Positions 21,936-30,207 of a stretch of DNA of 34,483 bases are shown here, piece by piece. The DNA comes from Megamonas sp. UBA1799 (lineage in GTDB: Bacteria; Bacillota; Negativicutes; Selenomonadales; Selenomonadaceae), in assembly GCA_002319815.1 (NCBI GenBank), contig DCFR01000048.1, positions 11,445 through 45,927 of the forward strand, written 5' to 3'. The notes beneath the pieces are model-generated. The model searched no databases. It was not told where the DNA came from and saw only the letters and a program-made list of their open reading frames with translations. The stretch's first letter is position 1; every line of letters starts with the position of its first letter. The translations under genes were made by a program, and so were the position numbers.

Positions 21936-24407
21936 ATGAATTATACGGCTCATATTCGTTATGATGAACAACAAAAGAAAGAGGTTCGGCAGTCGGTCAA
22001 AAGTCATTTGGAAAATAGCGCTTCTTTTGCAAGTGAATTTTTGCAGCCGATACAGTTGTCTGCTTTGGGAAAAATCGTTGGAATATTTCATGATTTTGGT
22101 AAGCTTTCCAAAGCCTTTAATGATTATATAGAATATAGTTATCATCATCCGGAGGATCACAGCAAAAAAGGAAAAATTGACCATAGTACCGCTGGCGGCC
22201 TTTATTTGTATAGGACACAGGAGCGGCGGACCGAGGACGAAGAAAGGACGGCGGAATTTTTGGCGGAGGCGATTATCTCGCATCATTCATCGCTGAATAA
22301 TATGTTGAGTAAAAACGGTACTTCTGATTTTCTGCGCCGTATATGTTCCGAGGAACTGCCAGGCTATGAGGAAGCGCGGCAGGTTTTTTTGCGGGAAATC
22401 ATGCCGGAAAAAGATGTTGAAAATTTATTCCAGCAGGCTGTGCAGGAAGTTACTGTCTTGGAAAATCAAGTGAATCAGATGGTTGGTCCGGAGGAAGACA
22501 GGAAGTATGATTTTTATCAAGGAATGATAGAAAAAATGATTTTCAGCGCCTTGATTGACGCCGATCGGCTGGATACGGCAAATTTTATGGATGCTATGCA
22601 TTATGAGCGGGTCTGGGATACGCAGGCGCTATGGGCAGATTGTGCACAAAAGCTGGAGCAGTATATGCGCAGCTTTTCGCAGGAAACAGATCCCCAAAAA
22701 ATGAAGATTGCGGCGGCGCGCCAGCAAATCAGCGATAGCTGTCTCGCTTTTGCTAATAATCCACCGGGGATTTATTCCCTGAGCGTTCCAACGGGCAGCG
22801 GTAAGACCCTTGCCAGCATGCGATTTGCGTTGACGCATGCACAAGCAAATCATATGAAACGAATTCTTGTCGTCATTCCCTATACGTCGATTATTGATCA
22901 GAATGCGCAAGAACTGCGGGAGATTTTCCAGCACGACGAAGCTGTATTAGAGCATCATTCCAATGTGGTGGAAAATATTTCTCTGGAAGCCTTGGCGGCG
23001 GGTGAGGTTAAGGAGAAAGAAAATGAAGACGCGTATTCTGAGTCGGCGGTAAGGCGTCGTTCTATGACAGAACGCTGGGATGTGCCGATTATTTTTACGA
23101 CACAGGTGCAATTTTTGAATACCTTGTTTGCCGGCGGGACAAAATCCATTCGTCGGCTGCATGCTTTGCAGGATAGTGTGATTATTTTTGATGAGATCCA
23201 GACACTGCCGATTAAATGTACGTTTCTTTTCAACGAGGCAATGAATTTTTTGCGCGATTTTTGTCATGTAACCGCGGTGCTTTGCACGGCGACGCAGCCG
23301 ACTCTGGAAAAATTGTCGGTACCGATCAAGCAAAATACGCCGCAGGAGATGGTTGGCAATCTGGATGCTGTTTTTGCGGCTTTTCAGCGCGTGCGTTTGG
23401 AAAATCATTATGTAGAAGGTGGGGAGCTACCGGCTGAAATAGCTCCGTACATTTGGCAGGATGCGATTGACCGCGGCAATGTACTTTGCATTGTCAATAC
23501 GACGGCCAGCGCCCGGGCCTTGTATCAAAGTTTGCAGGACTATGCCGCCAGTGCCGGGGACAAAGTGGAGTTGGTGCATCTGAGTACCAAGATGTGCCCG
23601 GCACATCGCAGGCAGGTTTTGGAGAACGTGCGGCAATTGCTGCGGCAGCGCGCGGCCGGCAGCCGTCTGATCTGCATCAGCACACAGCTGATTGAGGCCG
23701 GTGTAGATGTATCCTTTACAACCGTTTATCGCGCTTTGGCCGGGTTGGCATCCATTGCGCAGGCCGCTGGCCGTTGCAACCGTCATGGCGAATTGCCGTA
23801 TGGCGTCGTGAAGTTATTTGCACTGCGCGGCGAGAATTTATCAAGGCTGCAGGATATAGAAAAAGGCGTTGAAGTTGTCAAGGATATGCTGCCTACGGTC
23901 AAGGTTGAAACACTTTTGCATCCGGATGTGCTGCAGTTCTATTTTACCCGGTATTACGCCGATCGAAAAAAGCTGATGGAATATCCGGTGCACATGGGAG
24001 ACGAAACCTTGTATGATTTACTGTCGCTGAATATGGCAGGAGAACAGCGGCGAGAGGAAGCAGGCAAAGCAAATCCATTGGTGAACATGCAGGCTTTCCA
24101 GGACGCGGGAAAAGAGTTTTGCGTCATTGACAGCCAGACGGTAGGCGTTCTGACCCCTTTTGAAAAAGGTGAAACTTTAATTGCCGATTTTGATGGAAAA
24201 ATTCAGAATAAAAGAGAAATTTTCAAAAAAATAAAGGAATCTCAGCAATATATGGTGAATTTGTTTTCATATGAGGTCAAAAATCTGGCGGCGATGGGGG
24301 CTGTCTGGGAAACAAAGGCAGGGGTGCTGGCGTTGCGCAGGGAGCAGTATGATTCTCAGATCGGTGTAGATTTAGAAAACCAGAAAAATAAATTTTTATC
24401 TATATAA
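21936..24407 (+). CDS. cas3: CRISPR-associated nuclease-helicase Cas3 (type I-C)
   Basis: This 823-residue protein degrades target DNA after recognition by Cascade. The N-terminal HD nuclease domain shows His52-Asp53 (GIFHDFGKLS), His83 (KIDHSTAGG), His116-His117 (AIISHHSSLN) and SALIDADRLDT near 204-214. The superfamily 2 helicase follows: Walker A VPTGSGKT (284-291), the Walker B-like IFDEIQ (417-422), CTATQPT and, later, QAAGRCNRHGE (motif VI). All motifs are intact, so nuclease and helicase should work. It is the first gene of the cas operon. Its ribosome site is modest (AAGAAGATGTT before the ATG). The gene order cas3-cas5-cas8-cas7 is diagnostic of subtype I-C. Confidence 0.97.
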   Translation: MNYTAHIRYDEQQKKEVRQSVKSHLENSASFASEFLQPIQLSALGKIVGIFHDFGKLSKAFNDYIEYSYHHPEDHSKKGKIDHSTAGGLYLYRTQERRTEDEERTAEFLAEAIISHHSSLNNMLSKNGTSDFLRRICSEELPGYEEARQVFLREIMPEKDVENLFQQAVQEVTVLENQVNQMVGPEEDRKYDFYQGMIEKMIFSALIDADRLDTANFMDAMHYERVWDTQALWADCAQKLEQYMRSFSQETDPQKMKIAAARQQISDSCLAFANNPPGIYSLSVPTGSGKTLASMRFALTHAQANHMKRILVVIPYTSIIDQNAQELREIFQHDEAVLEHHSNVVENISLEALAAGEVKEKENEDAYSESAVRRRSMTERWDVPIIFTTQVQFLNTLFAGGTKSIRRLHALQDSVIIFDEIQTLPIKCTFLFNEAMNFLRDFCHVTAVLCTATQPTLEKLSVPIKQNTPQEMVGNLDAVFAAFQRVRLENHYVEGGELPAEIAPYIWQDAIDRGNVLCIVNTTASARALYQSLQDYAASAGDKVELVHLSTKMCPAHRRQVLENVRQLLRQRAAGSRLICISTQLIEAGVDVSFTTVYRALAGLASIAQAAGRCNRHGELPYGVVKLFALRGENLSRLQDIEKGVEVVKDMLPTVKVETLLHPDVLQFYFTRYYADRKKLMEYPVHMGDETLYDLLSLNMAGEQRREEAGKANPLVNMQAFQDAGKEFCVIDSQTVGVLTPFEKGETLIADFDGKIQNKREIFKKIKESQQYMVNLFSYEVKNLAAMGAVWETKAGVLALRREQYDSQIGVDLENQKNKFLSI

Positions 24408-24420
24408 TGGGGGTGAAAAT

Positions 24421-25137
24421 GTGCGCAATGAAATACAATTTCAGGTAACAGGGCGGATGGCATTATTTACCGATCCGATTACCAAGGTGGGCGGGGAAAA
24501 GGCATCGTATTCTGTGCCGACCTATCAGGCAATGAAAGGTATTGTTGAAAGCATTTATTGGAAGCCGACGATTTTCTGGGTCATTGATGAATTGCGGGTG
24601 ATGGAGGAAATTTGCACGCAGTCAAGAGGCATGCGGCCCATCGGCTATGGCGGCGGTAATGATTTGGCCATTTATAAGTATTTGAACCATGTACGCTACC
24701 AAGTAAAGGCCCATTTTGAGTTTAATCTTTATCGCAAGGATTTGGTGCAGGATCGTAATGAAAACAAACATCATAATATTGCCAAGCGCATGGTTGAACG
24801 CGGCGGCCGCCGGGATATTTTTCTGGGCACGCGGGAATGTCAGGGCTATGTCGAGCCGGTGGAATATGGCTCTGGCAGTGGCTTTTATGATCATTCGGGA
24901 AAGATTCCGCTGGGGACCATGTTTCATGGCTTTAATTACACGGACGAGACGGGCGGCAATATGCTGCAGGTAAGACTTTGGCAGCCGATGATGGAAAATG
25001 GCATCATCCGGTTTATCTGTCCGGAAGCCTGTACAATGATCAAAGATATCCGCAAAGTGACGTCTAAACAGTTTGATAAAAACAGTGTAAATCTTGTCGA
25101 TGCGGAATATCAGGATCTGGAAGGAGGGCGTCTATGA
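24421..25137 (+). CDS. cas5c: Cas5c (Cas5d) pre-crRNA endonuclease and Cascade subunit
   Basis: This 238-residue RAMP protein replaces Cas6 in subtype I-C: it cuts the repeat RNA and caps the 5' handle in Cascade. Residues Tyr46 (VESIYWKP), Lys116 and His117 (NENKHHNI) fall exactly on the numbering of the catalytic triad reported for Bacillus halodurans Cas5d, so processing activity is expected. The glycine-rich loop and MRPIGYGGGND region also fit. The start is GTG 24421 after GGGGGTG. It ends in an ATGA overlap with cas8c. The crRNA would begin with an 11-base handle from the repeat. Confidence 0.96.
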   Translation: MRNEIQFQVTGRMALFTDPITKVGGEKASYSVPTYQAMKGIVESIYWKPTIFWVIDELRVMEEICTQSRGMRPIGYGGGNDLAIYKYLNHVRYQVKAHFEFNLYRKDLVQDRNENKHHNIAKRMVERGGRRDIFLGTRECQGYVEPVEYGSGSGFYDHSGKIPLGTMFHGFNYTDETGGNMLQVRLWQPMMENGIIRFICPEACTMIKDIRKVTSKQFDKNSVNLVDAEYQDLEGGRL

Positions 25138-27164
25138 GTTGGATGGAACAGCTGGTGCAGACGTACGATGAAAATGCGCAATTTGCCGGGCAGACAGATG
25201 TTGCTGGGCAAAAATATTTGTTGCCGCCGGTGGGTCATATGACGGTAGCCGCGCAAATTTCTATGACGCTGGACGGCGAGGGCAATCTTTTACATGCCGA
25301 TGTTGTGCCAAAAGATGAAAAAGAAACCCTGATCCCTTGCACGCCGGATTCGGCATCGCGGACTTCCAGCCCTGCACCGCATCCTCTGCATGATAACCTG
25401 CAGTATGTGGCAAGGGATTATGATTTATATGCAAAGAAAAAAGCGAAAGAAGATAGGCATCCTTATACTATGTATAAAGACCTGCTGGGGCAGTGGGTGG
25501 CTTCCGCGTATAGCCATCCAAAAGTCAAAGCGGTATATGCGTATATTGGTCAGCATGATATGATCGCTGATCTGGTAGAGAAAAAAATTCTCTATAAAGA
25601 GAAGAATGGCGCGATCATGGAAAAATGGCAGAATAAGGATTTGCCCAAGCCGGAAATTTTTTCAGTGGTGGTAGGGGATATTCTGAAATCTTTTGTTCGT
25701 TTCCGAGTGGTCTTACCCGGAGATGATTGCCCGGATTTATGGAAAGACCGGGAACTGCAGCGTTTATATGCAAGCTTTATACAAGCGTATCTTCATGAGG
25801 CGGAAGGGTTATGTTGTGCCACTGGCAAGCAGATGACACTGACAGAAAAGCATTATAAGGGAATCCGCTTTTCCGGCGATGGTGCAAAGCTGATTTCCAG
25901 CAATGATACGGATGGTTTTACTTTCCGAGGGCGTTTTGATACTGGGATAGAATGTGTTTCGGTTGGCTATGAAACTTCGCAAAAAGCTATGAATGCTTTG
26001 AAATGGTTGGTTCGAAACCAGGGTTATACAGTATATGGCAAGGTTTTTCTGGCTTGGGGCCGCAACCAGGCGATTCCGGCGGTATTTATGGATACTGAGC
26101 GCTTGACGCGAAGAAGACGGCCTCAAATTGAAACTTATCGACCGACGACCATGAAGTCCTGGGCAGAGGCATTGCAAAAGACCTTGGCCGGCTATCAGAC
26201 AGAATTTCAGAAAAGTGAGTATAGCCAGGTCAATGTGATGATTCTGGATGCGGCGACGCCGGGTCGGGTTTCACTCTGTTTTTATCGGGAGATGGCAGCC
26301 AATGATTTTATTGATCGTATTGGCTGGTGGCATCGGGCAGGCGCATGGCGGCAGCATAAATATGATGAGGAACAAAATACAGCTATGGAATATTTCGGGG
26401 TTCCGGCGCCAAAGTACATTGTCGAAGCTTGTTATGGAGATCAGGTCAGCGAGACAAAAGAAAAAATGGCGTTGGAGCGTATCTTTAACTGCATTATTCA
26501 GGGGCAGGCTGTTCCGCGGGATATGGAAGCCTCGGCGCGTAGCCGGGTGGTTAAAAAAGCGGTAGCTGCGGTTGGCGATCATTATTATACCTGGGCGCAC
26601 AAGATTTTAGAACCGGCGTGTTCGTTGGTTTGTAATATAGCAAATAATAAACGGAAGAAGCGAAAAATAGTACTCGTTCCTGAAGAAAATTGTCATGGCA
26701 AAATAGAAGATAAAACGGAGGGGGAATATACGGTGGCATTAAATAAAGAAAATACCGATCGGTCTTATTTGTATGGCCGGCTGTTATCGGTAGCCGACCG
26801 GTTAGAACGAGCAACCTATAGCTTGGAGGATCGGAGCGGCCGCCTGACCAATGCGATGAAATACATGAATATCTTTTCTGAACGTCCCTGCACAACTTGG
26901 CGGATTATATATGCTAAACTGCAGCCATATATGCAAAAAAGAGAACAATATGGCGGCAAGGAACGACAGCTCCTGGATGAAATCACGAGTCATTTTAACG
27001 ATGCGGATTTTGTTTCAGATAAACCTTTGAGAGGATTGTTTTTATTAGGTTTTTGTTCGCAGAACTACGCAATGGATCAGGAAATTGCCGAAAGAAAGCG
27101 TTTGAAAGAAGAACGGATAGCTCAAGAAGAGGCCATGCATACAGCAGAGGAGGAGAACGCATAA
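25134..27164 (+). CDS. cas8c: Cas8c (Csd1), large Cascade subunit
   Basis: This 676-residue protein is the subtype-specific large subunit that recognises the PAM and stabilises the R-loop. It begins MSWMEQLVQTYDENAQFAGQ, and its middle carries the Csd1-type segments FTFRGRFDTGIECVSVGYET and WLVRNQGYTVYGKVFLAWG (in part). The start ATG 25134 overlaps the cas5c stop by four bases (ATGA), with GGAGGGCGT upstream. The C-terminal helical part (from residue 534) is preceded by a strong internal ribosome site and GTG, and probably yields the small subunit separately. It is somewhat longer than many Csd1 proteins I recall. The stop overlaps the cas7c ATG by one base (TAATG). Confidence 0.95.
   Translation: MSWMEQLVQTYDENAQFAGQTDVAGQKYLLPPVGHMTVAAQISMTLDGEGNLLHADVVPKDEKETLIPCTPDSASRTSSPAPHPLHDNLQYVARDYDLYAKKKAKEDRHPYTMYKDLLGQWVASAYSHPKVKAVYAYIGQHDMIADLVEKKILYKEKNGAIMEKWQNKDLPKPEIFSVVVGDILKSFVRFRVVLPGDDCPDLWKDRELQRLYASFIQAYLHEAEGLCCATGKQMTLTEKHYKGIRFSGDGAKLISSNDTDGFTFRGRFDTGIECVSVGYETSQKAMNALKWLVRNQGYTVYGKVFLAWGRNQAIPAVFMDTERLTRRRRPQIETYRPTTMKSWAEALQKTLAGYQTEFQKSEYSQVNVMILDAATPGRVSLCFYREMAANDFIDRIGWWHRAGAWRQHKYDEEQNTAMEYFGVPAPKYIVEACYGDQVSETKEKMALERIFNCIIQGQAVPRDMEASARSRVVKKAVAAVGDHYYTWAHKILEPACSLVCNIANNKRKKRKIVLVPEENCHGKIEDKTEGEYTVALNKENTDRSYLYGRLLSVADRLERATYSLEDRSGRLTNAMKYMNIFSERPCTTWRIIYAKLQPYMQKREQYGGKERQLLDEITSHFNDADFVSDKPLRGLFLLGFCSQNYAMDQEIAERKRLKEERIAQEEAMHTAEEENA
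26733..27164 (+). CDS. cas11c: Internal start for the Cas11c small subunit within cas8c
   Basis: An in-frame GTG at codon 534 of cas8c follows GGAGGGGG with eight bases to the start, as good as any ribosome site in this operon. The product would be 143 residues, beginning MALNKENTDRSYLYGRLLSV, largely helical with a charged coiled tail (AERKRLKEERIAQEEA). Separate translation of Cas11 from the 3' part of cas8 is established for type I-C systems. The small subunit lines the belly of Cascade and binds target DNA. The exact start is inferred from this ribosome site. Confidence 0.75.
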   Translation: MALNKENTDRSYLYGRLLSVADRLERATYSLEDRSGRLTNAMKYMNIFSERPCTTWRIIYAKLQPYMQKREQYGGKERQLLDEITSHFNDADFVSDKPLRGLFLLGFCSQNYAMDQEIAERKRLKEERIAQEEAMHTAEEENA

Positions 27165-28063
27165 TGACAGCATTAGAAAAAAAGATTGATTTTGTAGCTT
27201 TTATTACGGTCAACCGGGCAAATCCAAATGGCGATCCATTAAATGGTAATCAACCGCGGACTGACTATGACAATTATGGCGAAATATCGGATGTATGCCT
27301 CAAACGTAAAATTCGCAATCGGCTGCAGGATATGGGAGAGCGTATTCTTGTACAGTCAAATGAACGTTGTGATGATGGTTTTGACAGCATTCGTTCTCGT
27401 GTAGAGGCCAATGAGACCATAGAAAAAATTTTAAAAATGAAAGAAAAAGAAAAAAATCGTACTCGTCTTTTTGCGGAGGAAGCTTGCCATGCATGGACTG
27501 ATGTACGCACCTTTGGCCAGGTATTTGCCTTGAAAAAGTCAGCGAGTGTAGATGCTGTTTCAGTCGGCGTTCGCGGTCCCGTATCGATTCATACGGCAGT
27601 GAGCCTTGATCCGGTCTTAACAACCAGTATGCAAATCACCAAGAGCGTAAATGGCGAGCCAGGCGATAAAAAAGGTTCGGATACCATGGGAATGAAGCAT
27701 CGGGTCGATTTTGGCGTTTATAAAGTCCAAGGCAGCATTAATGTACAGTTGGCCGAAAAGACTGGTTTTAGCGAATTAGATGCCGAAAAGGTTAAAAAAG
27801 CTTTAGTGACGCTTTTTGAAAATGATGCATCATCGGCTCGGCCAGAGGGAAGTGTCGAAATGACCCGGTTGTATTGGATTCAGCATCCCAATAAGACTGG
27901 TTGTGCATCGGCGGCGAAGGTTCATCAGAGCGTACGGGCGGAATTAAAGGATGGTATTGAAACACCAAAAGCCTTTGCTGATTATATTCTGGATGACAGC
28001 ACGCTTTACGCATTGCCCGACGTTATTGTTGAACGCTATGATGAGGGCGAACTGGTGAAATAA
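27164..28063 (+). CDS. cas7c: Cas7c (Csd2), Cascade backbone subunit
   Basis: This 299-residue RAMP protein polymerises along the crRNA spacer to form the Cascade backbone. It begins MTALEKKIDFVAFITVNRAN and has the Csd2/Csh2 hallmarks NPNGDPLNGNQPRTD, DVCLKRKIRN and RTFGQVFALKK. The segment VRGPVSIHTAVSLDPVLTTS is typical of the family. The ATG at 27164 overlaps the cas8c stop (TAATG), with AGGAGGAG upstream. The ORF could extend upstream inside cas8c, but that has no support. Length fits the family. cas4 begins one base after its stop codon. Confidence 0.96.
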   Translation: MTALEKKIDFVAFITVNRANPNGDPLNGNQPRTDYDNYGEISDVCLKRKIRNRLQDMGERILVQSNERCDDGFDSIRSRVEANETIEKILKMKEKEKNRTRLFAEEACHAWTDVRTFGQVFALKKSASVDAVSVGVRGPVSIHTAVSLDPVLTTSMQITKSVNGEPGDKKGSDTMGMKHRVDFGVYKVQGSINVQLAEKTGFSELDAEKVKKALVTLFENDASSARPEGSVEMTRLYWIQHPNKTGCASAAKVHQSVRAELKDGIETPKAFADYILDDSTLYALPDVIVERYDEGELVK

Positions 28064-28064
28064 A

Positions 28065-28721
28065 ATGGCTTACCAGGAAGATGAATATCTGCAGATTGCC
28101 GAAATTCAGCATTTTGCCTTTTGTCCCCGGCAATGGGCGCTTGCTTATATGGAGCAGCAATGGCAGGAAAATGTACTGACGATAGAAGGCCATGCTCTAC
28201 ATGATAAAGCGCATGACGACAGTATCAAGGAGAAGCGGAAAGGAAAAATCATTGTACGCGGTATGCCGGTAGCTTCAGGAGAGCTGGGGGTTTCGGGTAC
28301 CTGTGATGTTGTTGAATTCATAGAAGATATGGCAGGAGTAAAGATTCCGTCGTACCAAGGCACGTATCGGGTCATTCCTGTCGAATATAAACGCGGCAAA
28401 CCCAAAGAGGGCGAAGAGGATATATTGCAGCTTACCGTTCAGGCTATGTGTCTGGAAGAAATGCTGGCAACAGAGATTCCTTGGGGCTATTTATATTATG
28501 GGGAGATACGTCATCGCAGCAAGGTCGAATTTTTGTCAGCTACACGGGAGCACGTAAAAAATATGCTGGGGCAGATGCGCGAATATCTGCAGAGAAAATA
28601 CACACCTCTGATTAAACCGCGTAAAGCCTGCGCCAGCTGTTCGGTAAAAGATATATGTATTCCTAAGCTTGGTAAACAGAAGTCAGCGAAGAAATATATT
28701 GAAGGAAGGCTGAACGAATGA
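28065..28721 (+). CDS. cas4: Cas4 exonuclease (adaptation)
   Basis: This 218-residue RecB-family iron-sulfur nuclease trims prespacers and selects the PAM end with Cas1-Cas2. The cluster cysteines are Cys20 (FAFCPRQ), Cys189, Cys192 and Cys198 (ACASCSVKDIC). The nuclease residues include Asp81 (GTCDVVE), Glu107 and Lys109 (VEYKRGK). All are present, so it should be active. It begins one base after the cas7c stop codon; the ribosome site is poor, so it probably depends on coupled translation. It overlaps cas1 by four bases (ATGA), as is common in type I-C loci. Confidence 0.95.
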   Translation: MAYQEDEYLQIAEIQHFAFCPRQWALAYMEQQWQENVLTIEGHALHDKAHDDSIKEKRKGKIIVRGMPVASGELGVSGTCDVVEFIEDMAGVKIPSYQGTYRVIPVEYKRGKPKEGEEDILQLTVQAMCLEEMLATEIPWGYLYYGEIRHRSKVEFLSATREHVKNMLGQMREYLQRKYTPLIKPRKACASCSVKDICIPKLGKQKSAKKYIEGRLNE

Positions 28722-29749
28722 AGCCTCTTTTGAATACGTTATTTATTAATCAGGATACTGCATACCTTGCTTTGGATGGCGAAAATGTCATTGTATTGAA
28801 GGATGACGAAGTTTTGGCGCGGTTCCCGCTGCACAATTTTGAACAAATTACCACTTTCGGCTACACCGGAGCCAGTCCGGCATTGATGCGCAAATGTGTG
28901 GAAGATAATATTGCTTTAAATTTTATGACGCCGGAAGGCCGTTTTATGGCGCGCGTTATTGGAGAAACGAATGGCAATGTTCTGCTTCGAAAAGAGCAGT
29001 ATCGACGTTCCGATGCTTTGGATGCCAGTCTGGATTTGGCAAAATCTTTTATAGCCGGCAAGCTATACAATGCAAAATGGGTTTTAGAGCGTACCCGGCG
29101 AGATAATCCTTTGCGGGTGAATATTGAATGTCTGGAGGCTGCTGCGACGCACATAAAAGAATCATTGGATTGTGTCCTGCAAGCAGCTGATCTGGATGAG
29201 TTACGCGGCATTGAAGGAAAAGCGGCGGTAGTATACTTTTCGGTTTTTGATGAAATGATTTTGAATCAAAAGGAAGACTTTTTCTTTACGGAAAGAAACC
29301 GTAGACCACCCTTAGATAACATGAATTGCCTGCTGTCTTTTTTATATGCACTTTTAGCCAATGATATAGCCAGCGCACTGACTGGTGTGGGATTAGATTC
29401 TTATGTAGGTTTCCTGCATCGGGACCGATCCGGGCGTCAATCTTTAGCACTGGATATGATGGAGGAATTCCGGCCGATTCTTGCCGATCGTGTTGCTTTG
29501 ACAATGGTCAATCGTAAGCAGGTGACAAATGCGGCATTTGAAAGGAAAGAAAATGGCGCGGTTCTTTTGACGGATGATGGTCGAAAAGTGATTTTACAAG
29601 CATGGCATGAGCATAAGGAAGAAATGATTACGCATCCTTTTTTAGAGGAAAAGATTAAATGGGGCTTGGTGCCGCATGTGCAGGCGATTTTACTGGCAAG
29701 ATATATCCGCGGTGATTTAGATGCGTATCCTCCCTTTTTGTGGAAGTAG
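28718..29749 (+). CDS. cas1: Cas1 integrase (subtype I-C)
   Basis: This 343-residue integrase joins new spacers to the array with Cas2. Metal-binding residues are visible: Glu166 in RGIEGKAA, His234 in VGFLHRDRSGR, then Asp246 and Glu249 in SLALDMMEEFRP. The N-terminal beta-sandwich domain starts MKPLLNTLFINQDTAYLALD. The start overlaps the cas4 stop (ATGA), and GGAAGG is upstream. Length is typical. Together with cas2 and cas4 it gives a complete adaptation set, consistent with the long array beside it. Confidence 0.97.
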   Translation: MKPLLNTLFINQDTAYLALDGENVIVLKDDEVLARFPLHNFEQITTFGYTGASPALMRKCVEDNIALNFMTPEGRFMARVIGETNGNVLLRKEQYRRSDALDASLDLAKSFIAGKLYNAKWVLERTRRDNPLRVNIECLEAAATHIKESLDCVLQAADLDELRGIEGKAAVVYFSVFDEMILNQKEDFFFTERNRRPPLDNMNCLLSFLYALLANDIASALTGVGLDSYVGFLHRDRSGRQSLALDMMEEFRPILADRVALTMVNRKQVTNAAFERKENGAVLLTDDGRKVILQAWHEHKEEMITHPFLEEKIKWGLVPHVQAILLARYIRGDLDAYPPFLWK

Positions 29750-29757
29750 GTGGATTG

Positions 29758-30048
29758 ATGTTTGTATTGATAACCTATGATATTTCGACAGTAGATGAAG
29801 CTGGGAGACGACGGTTGCGCAAGGTAGCAAAAATGTGTGTAAATTATGGGCAGCGGGTCCAAAACTCGGTTTTTGAGTGCAAGGTAGATGCGGCACAATG
29901 TAGGAAACTAGAACTTGATTTAGAAAAATTGATTGATACGGATCAGGATAGTCTGCGATTCTATTATTTAGGAAAAAGTAAGGATATGAAGGTCAAACAT
30001 ATTGGAATCAAAGAAGCATATGATTTGGATGGGCCGATCATTATTTAG
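29758..30048 (+). CDS. cas2: Cas2 (adaptation)
   Basis: This 96-residue ferredoxin-fold protein forms the central dimer of the Cas1-Cas2 integration complex. It begins MFVLITYDISTVDEAGRRRL, with the conserved Asp8 after the first strand and the segment NYGQRVQNSVFECKVD. ATG 29758 follows AGGTGG and lies eight bases after the cas1 stop. Size is normal. It is the last cas gene before the leader and array. Confidence 0.96.
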   Translation: MFVLITYDISTVDEAGRRRLRKVAKMCVNYGQRVQNSVFECKVDAAQCRKLELDLEKLIDTDQDSLRFYYLGKSKDMKVKHIGIKEAYDLDGPIII

Positions 30049-30207
30049 TTGGTGCGAAAGCGAAGTGAACAGAAATATCAAGGTGATTATGGGCAAAAAT
30101 GGCACATAGTTATGGATTGTGTATTATAAATGTGTTTAAAAAATGGTTATTATGAGGTATCATCCCATATAACCGGACAAAAAGAAGTAAAATGACATCT
30201 TTTTGCC
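30049..30207 (+). promoter_or_regulatory. CRISPR leader
   Basis: These 159 bases lie between the cas2 stop and the first repeat. The sequence begins TTGGTGCGAAAGCGAAGTGA, resembling the conserved GTGCGAA-containing segment at the start of many type I-C leaders, and then becomes AT-rich. It should hold the array promoter and the signals for insertion of new spacers at the first repeat. TATAAA at 30126-30131 could be a -10, but I see no good -35, so I do not map the promoter. Confidence 0.8.

Noticed and set aside
21754..21939. Frame of about 61 codons whose TGA overlaps the cas3 ATG
   Set aside because: No ribosome site before its first ATG, it spans a likely terminator and the cas promoter, and the ATGA overlap is probably chance.
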